Below are positions 23,601-34,558 of a stretch of 64,000 nt of DNA, piece after piece. A program made the position numbers and the translations under genes. The stretch comes from Blumeriella jaapii (Eukaryota > Ascomycota > Leotiomycetes > Helotiales > Drepanopezizaceae), in NCBI GenBank assembly GCA_009599575.1, contig VWND01000076.1, forward strand, positions 558,001 to 622,000. Reading direction: 5' to 3'. Below the pieces are notes generated by a model. It ran no database searches. It had not been told where the DNA came from and saw only the letters and a program-made list of their open reading frames with translations. How positions within the stretch are numbered: the first letter of the stretch is position 1; every line of letters begins with the position of its first letter.

Positions 23601-25096
23601 CACGTGCCCTCGACATCGTGCACCGTGGCTTGGCCGCCCAACTTCCCCTCGGTCCCGACTTCGCGGGCGATCTTCGTGACTTCCCGCGCGAACTGCTGCA
23701 ACTGATCGACCATGGAGTTGATGGTCTCCTTCAGCTGCATGATCTCGCCCTTGCACTCAGCCTTGACCTTCTGGGTCAGATCTCCCTTCGCGACGGCCGT
23801 CGTGACCATCGCAATGTCTCTGACCTGCGTCGTGAGGTTGTTGGCCATCGCGTTGACGTTGACCGTCAGCGTGTTCCACATGCCCTTGACGCCCTCGATC
23901 TCCGCCTGTCCGCCCAGGATGCCCTCGGTCCCGACATCTCGCGCGACGCGAGTGACCTCCGCCGCAAAGGTCCGGAGCTGGTCCACCATGGTGTTGATGG
24001 TTTGTTGCAGCTGCAGGATCTCGCCCTGCGCAGGTCGCTCGATCTTCTGGGTCAGGTCGCCGTGGGCGACCGCCGTGGTGACCGAGGCAATCTCTCGCAC
24101 CTGATCCGTGAGATTTTGGGCCATGACATTGACTAGCACGACGCGCATTAGCAGGGTGCCCGACATCGAGTGGCCGACGTGCTCGCCGGATACCCACCAT
24201 TGTCCGTCAGCTCTTTCCAGGTGCCATCCACGCCGGAGATCTGGGCCTGGCCCCCGAGGATCCCCTCCGTTCCGACCTCGCGGGCGACACGCGACACCTC
24301 GCTGGAGAAGATCTGCAGTTGGTCCATCATGGTGTTGATGACCTGAAGCCGTTAGCACCACGCCCGTCTGCCCCCTCGGCCGGGGCCGCGTCACGTACCC
24401 GCTTGAAGGTGGTGATTTCCGGATCCATCTCCACCGAGTGGATCTGCACCTTCTTGCTCAGATCGCCGCGCGCGACGGCCGTGATGATCTCGCCAATCTC
24501 ACGCAGCGCCTTCTGGAAGGCCTCGTTCGCCTGTTGGTGCTTCTTGAGCTCGCGTTCCAGCGAGGCGACGCGCTTGGCCTCGAACTGGTTGATCAGGTGC
24601 TGCTGATGCTGGGCTTGCTCCTCCATCCGGGCCTCGATGGCCGACTGCTTCAGCTTCCCCTCCTTGATCTGCTCGGCCTGGTCCACGATCTCCTGCTGCA
24701 ACGTCTCGATGAGCTCGTCGTTGCTGAGCTTCGCGAGCTTCTGCGGACGCTCGCCCGTGGCGGTGAGCGAGGCGCTCATGCCGTGTTCTGGCGCGCGCTC
24801 TTCGCGCCCGCGCGCGATCCGTTGCCCGTCAGGACATCTGCGAAGGCCGAGGGGGCGCCGCTCTCGTTGGGGGTATCGGGCAGGGTGAGGGCATGGACGG
24901 ACGCCTTGGCCTCGAGGTGCTGTATCCTCGCCACCAGCGCCGCCATTTCGTACTCGAGCGCCGCCTTGGACGACGTCTCGGGGCCGGGCAGCTTGAGGGC
25001 GTGCTGGGCGTGCACCGGGGTGTGGGGGAGGCTGACGTTCGTCGCCAGCGTCTGGAGGAGCGAGCAGGTCGCGGCGAGGGTCGACTCGTCGGCCAT
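20619..25096 (-). CDS. NIK1: Group III hybrid histidine kinase (NIK1/OS-1 type)
   Basis: A cytosolic osmosensor kinase upstream of the HOG MAPK phosphorelay and the known target pathway of phenylpyrrole and dicarboximide fungicides. Coding pieces: 25096 to about 24836, about 24740-24399, 24342-24198, 24132-23032, 22958-22690, 22605-21352, 21298-20867 and probably 20798-20619. Five ~92-residue HAMP-type repeats (each with VAREVGT(E/D)G.LGGQA, W..LT.NVN.MA and GDL..K) plus a partial sixth precede the kinase core. HisKA has [17 protein letters not shown]; the ATPase has [22 protein letters not shown] and [14 protein letters not shown]. The receiver domain has ILLAEDN, phospho-acceptor Asp in [13 protein letters not shown], and YLSKPLK. 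Two problems: the reading frame changes between residues ~88 and ~106 (24835-24741), and the C-terminus depends on a 68-nt intron at 20866-20799. Unspliced, it stops at 20852. Confidence 0.93.
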
Positions 25097-25552
25097 GGTG
25101 AAGCAGGGGACGGCGCCGCTGCCGTCGGTCGATGGAGGCGGGATCGTGATGTGTGCTTATTTATTTAATCTTGGCAGGTTGATCTCGGGGTTGAAATTTG
25201 GGGTGGGAATTTGGGATTTGGGGATCTGGGATTTTATCGGTGGCGGTCTCCGGGCGTGAGGGATAGGCGACGACGGAGAAGCGAGCGAGCGACGAGCGAG
25301 GCGCTGGTTGAGCGAAAGAAAGGAAGGAAGGTCGGGAAATAATTCCGAGGTGGAGCCAGGGTAACGTCCAGGCAGCACGGGGTGGGGTCGCAAGGAACGT
25401 TTGGAGGGAGGGGGGGGGTGGTTTGTTGTACCAGAAGGGAAGAGTGCAGATCCGCGATGGAGCGTCGGTCGCAGCGGAGGAGAGAGCGTCGTCGCGGTGG
25501 CGGCATGCAGGAATTCGGCGTCGGCAGGTTGAAGAGCAGAGAGGAGAGAGGG

Positions 25553-25680
25553 GAGAGGGAGAAAGGGAAGAAGAGAGGGAGAGAGAGGAAGGGAAGAAAG
25601 AGAGCGAGAGAAAAAGAGAGAGAAAGAGAGAAAGAAAAGAGAAAGAGAGAGACAGAAGGAAAGAAAGAAAAGACCAGAGA
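25553..25680. repeat. GA-rich purine tract
   Basis: About 130 bases almost wholly A/G on the plus strand (GAGAGGG, GAAAGAGAGAGAAAGA). With the GTCGA pentamers (about 25697-25721) and GGAGGTCGAGGT words up to 25830 it makes a long polypurine region in the histidine kinase leader. Confidence 0.85.
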
Positions 25681-26029
25681 GTTGTGTGATGCCGAGTGAG
25701 TCGAGTCGAGTCGAGTCGAGTCGGGGGGGGGGTTGAAGTGGGAGTTGTTGAAGTTGAAGGGGAAGTTGGAGGTGAAGTGGAAGTGGGAGTTAGTTGGAGG
25801 TCGAGGTGGAGGTCGAGGTGGAGTTGGAGAGCGACTAACTTTCTTCTTCTCTTCTCGAAAAAGACGGTTGGAAGCTTCCTCCCGCTGGTTGGCTGACGCG
25901 CTGGCTGGCAGATGAGACCCGACGTGCAAGCGAACCTGTCGAAGTCCCCATCAGGAAATTGGCAGGGACGGGGGGGGTCGAGGGGTCGAGGGGTCGAGCG
26001 TCTGTCCACACGGAGGACTCATTGGGCAC

Positions 26030-26169
26030 GTCGAAAGTCGAATTTCGCATTTCGAATTTCGCATTTCGCAAGTCGAGTGTCTGACGTCGCAAGTCGAGTG
26101 TCTAATGTCGAAAGTCGTGTGTCTAATGTCGAATCTCGCCTGTCGAATCTCGCATCTCGCATCGCGCAT
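26030..26169. repeat. Degenerate TCGAATTTCGCA / GTCGAGTGTCTAAT minisatellite
   Basis: Around a dozen imperfect units built on (A/G)TCG-AA-(T/G)-TCGCA(T). Read on the minus strand it gives a repeated R-(F/H/C)-(D/S)-I-R-H-S-T pattern, which is a by-product of the unit and not a protein. The array is unlike every other repeat in the window. Confidence 0.75.
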
Positions 26170-26203
26170 GGTGTGTGGTGGTCGTGTTGGTGTGCTGCGT
26201 CGA

Positions 26204-26305
26204 CAGCTACTTGCTGTACTGACTTACTGACAGTACTGTCAGTAAGTACAGTACTTACATACAGTACCGTACTGTGCTTTCCGTACGTACAGCACCGTAC
26301 TGTCC
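26204..26305. repeat. TACTGTAC/GTACAGTAC palindromic cluster
   Basis: TACTGAC, AGTACTGTCAGTA, CAGTACTTACATACAGTACCG and CCGTACGTACAGCACCG words in both orientations. It is more degenerate than the 15059 cluster. Confidence 0.8.
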
Positions 26306-26667
26306 TGTCCGTACTCGCGCCACCTTTTTCTTCCACTCGCCCAAGGGAGTCTAGCGAGCAGCTCCGCGACGGCATCCAACGTCGTGAGCGCCGTGTGTCC
26401 GGGTGGAGCGGCTTGCGTTGCGCGTCGACGAGGCCGACACGCACCCCGATGCCCCGATCCAATCCCATGATGGCGATAGCCTCAGCCGCACGCCACGCCA
26501 CCCGCGCAGCAGCGCGCACGAAGGAAGGCCGGACGGAAGGAGTCGGGCGTGGTGGTTCGATGCGACGGTCCTATGGCAGCGTCGCAGGGCGACCGTGTGA
26601 CGGGGCGAGGCTGTGCGGGACGGCGGGTTTACGGGACGGCGGTTTTACGGTACGGCACGACGGTTTT

Positions 26668-26782
26668 ACGGTACGGTACAGTACAGTAATGGACTACAGT
26701 ACAGTATGGTACTGTACTACTGTACATTACTGCATTACTTACAGTACAGTACTTACTGCAAAGTACTTACAGTACAGTATGT
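26668..26782. repeat. TACTGTAC/GTACAGTAC palindromic cluster
   Basis: Repeated GTACAGTACAGTA and TACTGTACTACTGTAC blocks, following several TTTACGG(T/G)ACGGC copies at about 26628-26670. Confidence 0.8.
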
Positions 26783-28153
26783 ACCTACCCACTCACAAAA
26801 CTCACAACACAAATCACCACTCACTCAACTTAGTACATATCTTCATCGGGCTGCAATGACGATGACAAAGCTAAAAGCTCCCAGGATACCTACTTATGCT
26901 TCCACCCCCGGGTTCATCCCCCATCCCATCTCTCCATCTCTTCTCCCCCCCCCGATCTATCCTCCTCCACGTGGCCCAATGTGCTTGCTTTCCCCTTTCC
27001 CTTCCCTTCCATCTCTCTCGGTCTGCTCGTCCACTCTCCACGCAACGAGCTCCTCAGCCAGAAAAACCCCGATGCACGCACCCACGCACGCACCCACGCA
27101 CCCACTCCCCAACCATTTGCGACCTCGACTGACGGCATGTACGGTACAGTACAGTACAGTACAGTGCTGTGCTGGCTGTGCGCACAAACCGACTGCACCA
27201 GATAGTACCGTACACCACAACACCACACATGCCATACAATCATCACACAGCACAGCACAGCACAACACCACACGCCCTCCCGCTCGGTCCTCGCGTGAAT
27301 GACATCTGCCAATCTCGAATTCGCGGCGCTTGGCGGAGACCCCGATTTTCCATCAGGCACAGACCGACCGAAGCATCGTGAGGGACCTGGACGGCGGGCG
27401 CATGTGCGGCAAGGTATGTACAGTATGTACTGTGTACAGTATGTATGTGTACTCGCTCCATGCAGGGGGCAGCATCGGTGCGGCTGCGCTGGTCTAGCTC
27501 GAAGTGTGTGTGTGTACAGTACAGTATGTACCTATGTATGTACACACAGTAGGTATCACGTGGAAAGAAAGTATAGCATAGACAATGACAAAGGAGAGAG
27601 ACCTTAAAAATCAACCCCCAGCACCCCCCCAGCGACGAGCAGTGTGTTCTGCACAGGGTGTCCAGAGAACGCGCTTGAATGTCGAGAGATAGCCGTGCGG
27701 GACATGCAGGACTGCAGGAAGGAAGAGATCCCGCTTCACACGCCAGCCATCCCTCCCATCTCATCTCCTCGCCCAGCTATGATCCCCGGATCTACAATAC
27801 AGAACACACACCGCAACGACTCCATCTCACATCACCCTGCACAGCCACGTTCGGGGCGCGGCGCATCGTTCGTCTCGGCTCACTCTGAAACGGCGAAACA
27901 CCGTGACCCTCGCTCGTCGTGGCCAGCGTCGAGAAAAGATCACCGACCGCCACATTCCACGCCGGCCTTCCCCTTCCATGCATTCCAGCAACAAGATTCC
28001 ATCCATGCGGCCAGGTCCCTGAGCGCCGCCGTCCCCCCCTGGTCCCGCCACGCATGCGGAGGGAAGAAAGTAAGAAAGTAAGAAAGTAAGATGGCAGGAG
28101 ATTGCTCTCCGTGCTCCGTCCGGGAGGTGGGAGAGGACGTCTCCGGAAGCCTC

Positions 28154-28996
28154 TCAGCCGGAAGGACGCCGGTGCCCCGGAATGCGTTGACCGTTCCCGT
28201 CGAGCCACGACAGCCCTTCGTCCTCGGCGTCCTGGCGAGGAGGCTTCTCGTAGAGAACCTCGCACACGCCGCCCAGCGGCACGTCCATCACGGCATCGGT
28301 CCCTTGATCCCACAGCTCTCTCCAGTCCCTCATCGTTTGCTTCTCCTTCGCACTCGCGTTTTTCTCTCGCCGTTCTCGCGCTCGGGGCCGGCTCTTCGCG
28401 CTGCTCGCCGCCTGCCGTTCCCGCTGGTCGATCGTCGCGATGTTCGCCGCGTCGTCGACGATCGTCTCGATGCTTGTCAGCGGCAGCGTCAGGTAGCCCG
28501 TGTTGTAGCTCGCCAGCGCGACGTAGATGTAGATCAGCAGCATGACCAGGAACGAGGGCAGGGCGAGCGCCCACCACCGGTTCGGGTAGTAGTAGATGCC
28601 CAGCGCGTGCAGGAACGGCGACGGCAGATACGACCACAGCAGGTACATCAAGAACGTCAGCGACGAGAAGAGGTACAGCACGAAGCCGTAGTACTCGTAC
28701 GTCGGCACCTCGGGCGACGCGCGCGGCACCGGCTCCAGCTCGTCGGCCGACGTGTCCGGCGTCGTCGGACGCGACGGCCGTAGGAGGGACGTCAGCGAAG
28801 GCGACGGCGGGAGCGGCGTCGGTGGACGCCCGTAGAACGGCGGCGCGAAGAAGTTGTGCTGGAAAAGTGGCGGCGGCGAGAGCGACAGCGAAGAGCTCGA
28901 TGAGGACTCGCTGCGGTAATGAGACTGGAAGATCGCATCGTCGTGATCATGATCGTCGTTGTGGTCGTCGTCGTCGTCGTCGGATGAGAAAAGCAT
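28154..28996 (-). CDS. GPI19: PIG-P: GPI-GlcNAc transferase subunit
   Basis: A subunit of the ER enzyme that moves GlcNAc from UDP-GlcNAc to phosphatidylinositol, the first step of GPI-anchor synthesis. It is a single open frame of 280 residues from ATG 28996. The PIG-P domain begins near residue 98 with the diagnostic TYEYYGFVLYLFSSLTFLMY (first membrane helix), then WSYLPSPFLHALGIYYYPNRWWALALP, a second hydrophobic helix (FLVMLLIYIYVALA) and the conserved YNTGYLTLPLTSIETIVDDAA. The N-terminus is unusual: SSDDDDDDHNDDHDHDD, then Ser- and Pro-rich sequence, without counterpart in the core family. The tail after the domain is charged. The long open frame on the opposite strand is a composition shadow. 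Confidence 0.92.
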   Translation of the reverse strand: MLFSSDDDDDDHNDDHDHDDAIFQSHYRSESSSSSSLSLSPPPLFQHNFFAPPFYGRPPTPLPPSPSLTSLLRPSRPTTPDTSADELEPVPRASPEVPTYEYYGFVLYLFSSLTFLMYLLWSYLPSPFLHALGIYYYPNRWWALALPSFLVMLLIYIYVALASYNTGYLTLPLTSIETIVDDAANIATIDQRERQAASSAKSRPRARERREKNASAKEKQTMRDWRELWDQGTDAVMDVPLGGVCEVLYEKPPRQDAEDEGLSWLDGNGQRIPGHRRPSG

Positions 28997-30239
28997 AATA
29001 GGCCCGGCGGTAGTGTTGGATATTTTTTATATGTTTTTATATGTTACAACCAAGTGGTAAGGTAAGGTAAGGTTGCTTGGACGTGGTATGAAGTCGTGAC
29101 TTCTGGCTGGTTGTCTACACGTGATGATACTAGCTCGGTACTGTACAGTCCAGTACTGTACAGTATCAAGGGTTGCTCCAGAGAAGCACCACAGGACCGA
29201 CCACCTGGATACCTCTCAAACCAGCCTAACCCGCAGCCAACCAATACCCCCCCCCCCAAGAAACACATGTATGGGTGCGATATCACATGCTACTGCAGGA
29301 TATCTATCGAGTGCAAAATACAGTAACATCGACCGTCACGCCTAACTTCTGAGCACGAGTAGGTATGTGTATAAAACTGTATGTATACCGATACCGAATG
29401 TATAGTATAGTACAGTACAGTACATATCTCATGCTGTACATACATTGCTTTCTTACTTTACCTCTAAAACGCAAGCAAGCAGGTAGGTACCTACTGCTAC
29501 TACCACCACCACTACCACCACCCCAACCATCACCACCACCCCAACCAAAAGAAACGAGCACACCACAACGCCTCCCCACAACATCCGGCCTTCTTCGTTA
29601 TTCGTGCCCAAGATGCCGACGTACCGTACCGCAAGAGCCTCGAGATACAGACCTAGATCTGCATCCGCTCAGACGAGGACCCTTGCTTGACTAAGCTGTA
29701 TATACCTACCTACCTGTCTATCTACCTGTCTACCTACCTACCTGTCTACCTGTCTACCTACCTGTCTACCTATCTATCTACGCATCACAACAAAGCACGC
29801 AAGACTATCCATATCCACGTTCGACGAGAGAAAGGGCTGCCGAGAAAATGCCGCGTTGGATTAGACAGATAGGCAAGTACGGACCGTACGGACCGTAGCA
29901 AGGGAGTTAGTTCTGTTTTCTGTTCTGTTCTGTTCTGTTCTCTCGTTCTCTCGTTTTCTCGGCGAGCGAGCCCAGACGGCCCGGGTCAGGTCTCCGTCCG
30001 TGTTTCCATGTGCGTGATCTCCTTTTTCAATCCATCAATCTCCATCTCCACCTCCATCTCCCGCTGCGAGGAAAGACCCTTGGGGAATGGAGCGAAGCGG
30101 GGTAGGCAGTGGTGATGGATGGTGCCTGTCGTGTCCGGGTGTACACATCAAGAAACCCGCCCAAGAAAGACGAATGAGCGAGCGGCACCAAGACGGGAAC
30201 GAAGCAATAACACGTGACGTATGGTATCTCGCTAACGCC
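28997..30239. other. Intergenic region PIG-P / Munc13-like
   Basis: No recognised gene. It contains GTACTGTACAG words (29138-29166), a TAGTACAGTACAG cluster (29403-29439), CTAC/CTGT arrays (29697-29783) and TTCTG repeats near 29915-29940. The PIG-P promoter is at its left end and the 3' UTR of the Munc13-like gene at its right end. Confidence 0.5.
29697..29783. repeat. CTAC/CTGT tetranucleotide array
   Basis: About 20 imperfect CTAC, CTGT and CTAT units in tandem, similar to the array at 19466. Confidence 0.9.
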
Positions 30240-33200
30240 TCAACCCACGCCAAAAAAGACAACAGTCATTATCAGTCCCACATTATCGATTACCCTCAGA
30301 TGTATGCCTGCCTCCCTTCCCTGTCCTGCCTCATCCATCCCTCTTCGAGCTCCGCCCTCACCTCCGCGGCAGATGGTTCGCTCCAACCGCGCCCCCCCGG
30401 CAGCAAGACTCTGCCGGACAATCATCTCCGCCGCCGCCGCCGCCGCCAGCCGCTCCTTCTGCCTCGAGCGGTCTCGCAGGTAATTCGTCGCCTCGGGCCG
30501 CATCCGCAAGATCCGCAGGATCATGTCGTCGCTCGGGTCGGCCTGCGCCTCCTTCCGCTTCTCCTCCTTGGCCTTCTTCATCGTGCCCAGGTTCCGGCTC
30601 AGCATGATGCTCTTCGACCTCCTCATTGACGTGGCGCCCATCAGGCCGCCGAAGCTCGCCCCGAGGGTAGGGGGCGCCGAGAGACGGTTGCGCTGCACGC
30701 TGGCGCGCTGGATGGATGCCGTTGTCATGCGCTCGGAGGTGCGGATCAGGTTCTCGGTCGTGTCGAAGTAGAAGAAGTTGATGGTGGCAAGTTCGTGGTA
30801 CTTGGGCGACTTCAGGACGTCGGCGGGTACGCCCATCACCTCGCCCGTCTCCTCGTCGCGGGCTTGGAAGAAGTCGAAGAGCAGCTGGAGCCATCGGAAG
30901 ACAATGTCCATTTCTTGTTGTGTGAGCGGGCGTTGGCTCGAGGGTTTGTCTGAGAGTGGTGGGACGAGGAGGCCTTCCAGGGCCAGGAGCACCTCCTTCC
31001 ACAGTCTGGTCATAACCATGACCATTGATGCATCGGTCAGGGTCTCCTTCATAATCGCAAAGTTCTCGTCGAAATAGACAAAGAGCGGCTTGAGCGCATT
31101 TTCGACATCGAGAGGCGAGACCGTTGGCATAGTGGATTGACGACTCTTCCACAGACTTGTGACCGATGCAGAGATCCCGCCGGGGGAGAGTACATTTCTC
31201 AGGGCCTCCGTGGAGAGCGAGCTGTTGATATATTGCGAGAGCTTGTCTTGTCAGCTTGGTTGGGAAAAGGCAGGATGCGACACAAACTTACCTTATCTGT
31301 GATGTTCCGAGTCATGTCCCTCTCGGTTCTCTTGAGCAAGCGGAAGGCCTTGCCAAAATAGAATTGGATGTCGTCTCTCTCACCTTCCATGCTAACTCGA
31401 AGTAAGAGTCTGCCTTGGGTGTCCAGGTTTAGCCAGTACTCTCGAGGCAGGTAGTCGCTAAAGTGAACTGGGTCTAGCTTCAGCGAGGTTCTCCCTACAA
31501 AATCGTGGTCGCCAAAGGTATCCCAATCCCAGACTGTAGCAATAACATTGAGAGCGCCCTGCACTGTGATGTCCACCGACTCATCCCAACGGGGATTGAG
31601 GTTTCTCATCACCACTCGTGTCTTGGCAAGACGTTTTTGGTACTCATCGCCAAGCACGACGTAAGGATCACTAGTTCCATTCGGGTCGCAGGCTTTCAGG
31701 TCCTCTGCTTCTACTATCTTGATCGTGAAGACGTATTTCGAAGGCCTTCGCTGCCTCTCCCTGGGCGGAGCGTTCTTGGCCAGAACGTCGGCGCAAGCAT
31801 CCACATTCATTCTTTTCTCCAAAACATCAAGCTGCTGCACCGCATATTCGATGTTGTTCAGTTTCACGAAAGACTAAAACATTTCGTTAGCAGAATAAAT
31901 CGCGAAGGAAGGTCAGCATACCTCTGGGTAGAATTGGAATGGCTCGATTTTCTCCTTGTTGTTCCAGGCATCTTTGGCCAGTTGCATCCACTTCTCCTGC
32001 TTTGTTTGTGTGGCAGCTGCTTCTTGTTCTGGAGACAACCGATCCATTTCCTTGACAAATCTTCCTTCGAGAACTTCACAATATCTTGCTAGTCCTATGC
32101 CAAACGACTTTGACAATGCCGTCATGAACTTTGCGTATTGCACGTCGTCATCCCATTCGAGATGGAAAATTTGATCCGCCGTCTGGTTGAACAAGCGGAA
32201 TATGTCAATCACAGATACACTGTGTCGTTCGTCATCTGTAGCATGCCTGTCAAGGCTATCGGATCGGACTTGGAATTGATCTTGTTTTATAGCCTCGTCA
32301 ACCAACTCCACCATCTTCGACTCGGATACCCGGATCCAGCGCCACACAAAGTCTGCTAAGAGCTCCTCGATGTGAAACGCGAAGGGAACTTCGGGAAGCG
32401 CTCCGTGGTGGATCCGTCGGATCTCAACCAGTTCCCGATAGAGGTCAAATCCATCTTGTAGTTCGACTTCTGTTTTGTTTTCTCGGGCGACGTGAAGGAT
32501 ACGCTTAATCAAGTCTCCGGCATCATTCTCGAAGCTGGGAAACATTGTTTCCACTAAAATCGTGAGTGGGTTGACGCCCATGATGTCCGGGTTCTTTCTA
32601 TAACGCTTTTGGATCCGTTCGCAAAGCTTCACAACAGACTTTCCGAGCTGGACGACGTGGTAGAATTGCCACTCCCCTTGATTTTGAGGTACCTCCGCCT
32701 CAAGGTAACCCCGATAAACGGAAGCGGCCTTGGTTCGGAGGCCTTCTGCGAGCTGCATCTTGTACGCATCAAGTTCACCCGGGCCTAAATCGAAAGAAGG
32801 ATCACTGTGAATGTGACAATCAAGAACCGTCAGAACCGGGCCGGGGGAAGGTGGCTTGGTGTCGTAACAATGCTGAAGTAGATCGTAGAGATCGCGCAAT
32901 AGGCCATCGTTGAGATTTGACAGAATCTGGCGATACAAGGCAAGGTCATGAACTGTCCACTGACTTTGATCAATGGAAGTTAGACTCGGGGTAGCAGGTT
33001 GTGAGTATAATACACTGGCCCGCTTGTTTTCCACAGGTGGGTGTTTGACAAACTCGAAGCAGGCGTCAAGCTCATCAAGGCCAATCTCCTGATCCAGGAA
33101 CTTTTGGGCTGCAACATCTAGAAACAGGACGAGTCGCGAGATTTGCGGGATCCGCCATCGAACACCGAGCTCGGTCAACAGATCAATAGATGCTCGAGCG

Positions 33201-34558
33201 AGGGGAGGGCTCGCAGCGGATCCCTCTGCAGGAGCGTGAAGCTGATCAAAGGTCAGGGCATGGGATAGAATGGATCGGTAGAATGCGCGCGGATCGGATG
33301 GAATGAAGGTGAAGGTGGACTGTTCGAGGAACAACGGTCCAGGCTGATCGTCGTCGAGTGACAAGGCACTCATGTCAATGGGTTGGTCGAATGTAAACGA
33401 CGAGAAAGTTGGCTCGCCTGGGCTGGACATTGAGCTGGCCAGGTCGGAATGAGCATGGTCATCGTTCGTAGGCAAGGAAGACGTCCTGACTGGTGGAAGA
33501 AGTTTATTGGAACCTGTGGAGGACTTCACTAATTCTGGTCTAGCCTGGAGGATCTGAGCCATCAGTTGAGAAAGCTCGGGGCCTTCCGCTGATTTCCATG
33601 CCTGATAGGCTTCTTCAAGGTCAAAATCATCACTCCGCAATGTTTTCTTGGTAGTGCCGTTCAGGCAGTGCTGATATGCCTTGAGATCACTCAAGGCATT
33701 CTCTTCTGTCCACAGCTTCTTGCTGCTGTCAATATCAGACTGGACTTGGGAGAGAGCTAAACCGAAGATCCTGGCTACAGTCTGAACCATTGGCATATCC
33801 TTTACATCGGTGCTCGGTGGCACCACCACCTCGATGCTAGATCCTGCCGGGCCGTCGGCCTTGTCAATAAACAAGTCTTGGTCGTTTGTGAGCAGTTTGC
33901 TCTCCAATGTCGCCAGTCGACTCATGAGCTCGGGCCTGTCCTTATCGTTGCCATGATCTTTCAAGGTATTGCTGATGAGCCTCACAAAGAGAGCCACATG
34001 CCGGTCAACAAGTAGCTTCCAAGAGTCATCCTCGGGGCCCTTGCCCTTTTGCAAAGACTTTGTTGCGTTCGAGTAGAAGATCAGCACAAGATCTTCCACC
34101 CTGCGTTCCTTGTCCATCCGCCTCCGAAACCCTGCTTCGGTGAAAGCCGTATATGCTTCAGCAAACGTCCTCTTGACAGCTGCATCGTTGTATCCTGGAA
34201 GTTTCTCTTTCCCTACCAGGACCCCTTGGATTCGCTTTTCAAGTGGCGACATGAAGCCGTGGGGGAACTTCGCGCTCTTGGTGTCCTTGATGAGAGAAAA
34301 CTCTTGCACGAGATCTCCGATCATGACGGTTTTCCGGGCTTTTATGGGCTTCGGGGCCGGAACATACTGCTTCCTTCTGGCCTTGGGCTGAAGGAGATGG
34401 TGCAGATATGCGACCCTGAGCGCAAATGTATAGGCATCATTGTAACTGACTGCTTTCGCTCGTATTCGAGAGGAGTTCCGAGACATGCGCTTCTCACTCT
34501 GGAGACTGTTCACGCGCCTGCCGACCCTCGGTCGCGAGGCCGACGACGCGGAGGACAT
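30240..34558 (-). CDS. Fungal C2/Munc13-homology protein (Git1/Ync13 type)
   Basis: Exons are 34558-31922, 31873-31292 and 31241-30240, giving 1406 residues. The layout fits the fungal Munc13-like family: a helical N-terminal region containing a DUF810-like segment, an MHD1 region (roughly residues 650-840) and a C2 domain at about 925-1020 (YVFTIKIVEAEDLKACDPNG, SDPYVVL, WDWDTFGDHDFVG). An MHD2-like region follows (LFVYFDENFAIMKETL, W.EVLLALEGLLVPPLSD) around 1120-1200. The aspartates in the two C2 loops are those that bind calcium in canonical C2 domains. In yeasts such proteins act in vesicle exocytosis at growth sites or in nutrient signalling; the role here is inferred. The second intron ends in AAG rather than CAG; the frame before and after supports it. 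The last ~35 residues look unconserved, and a GTGAGG at about 30361 could start another intron. Confidence 0.88.

Larger units (their letters stand above)
25097..28153. other. Repeat-rich region between histidine kinase and PIG-P
   Basis: The part up to about 26000 should be the histidine kinase promoter and leader: on the minus strand it is strongly pyrimidine-rich. The rest holds purine tracts, a degenerate TCGAATTTCGCA array, several GTACAGTAC clusters and no recognised gene. The long frames across it (282, 315 and 229 codons) follow repeat phase and carry no domain. Confidence 0.5.

Noticed and set aside
22817..24136. 439-codon open frame antisense to the histidine kinase
   Set aside because: It mirrors the HAMP repeats on the other strand; the sense frame has clear domains and introns.
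25161..26009. 282-codon minus-strand frame
   Set aside because: Made of pyrimidine tract (Ser/Leu/Phe/Pro) in the kinase leader, with no domain.
25912..26859. 315-codon plus-strand frame
   Set aside because: Crosses the TCGAATTTCGCA array and two GTACAGTAC clusters; repeat-derived.
27792..28637. 281-codon minus-strand frame overlapping PIG-P
   Set aside because: Different phase of the PIG-P exon; Arg/Gly/Ala-rich composition and no homology signal.
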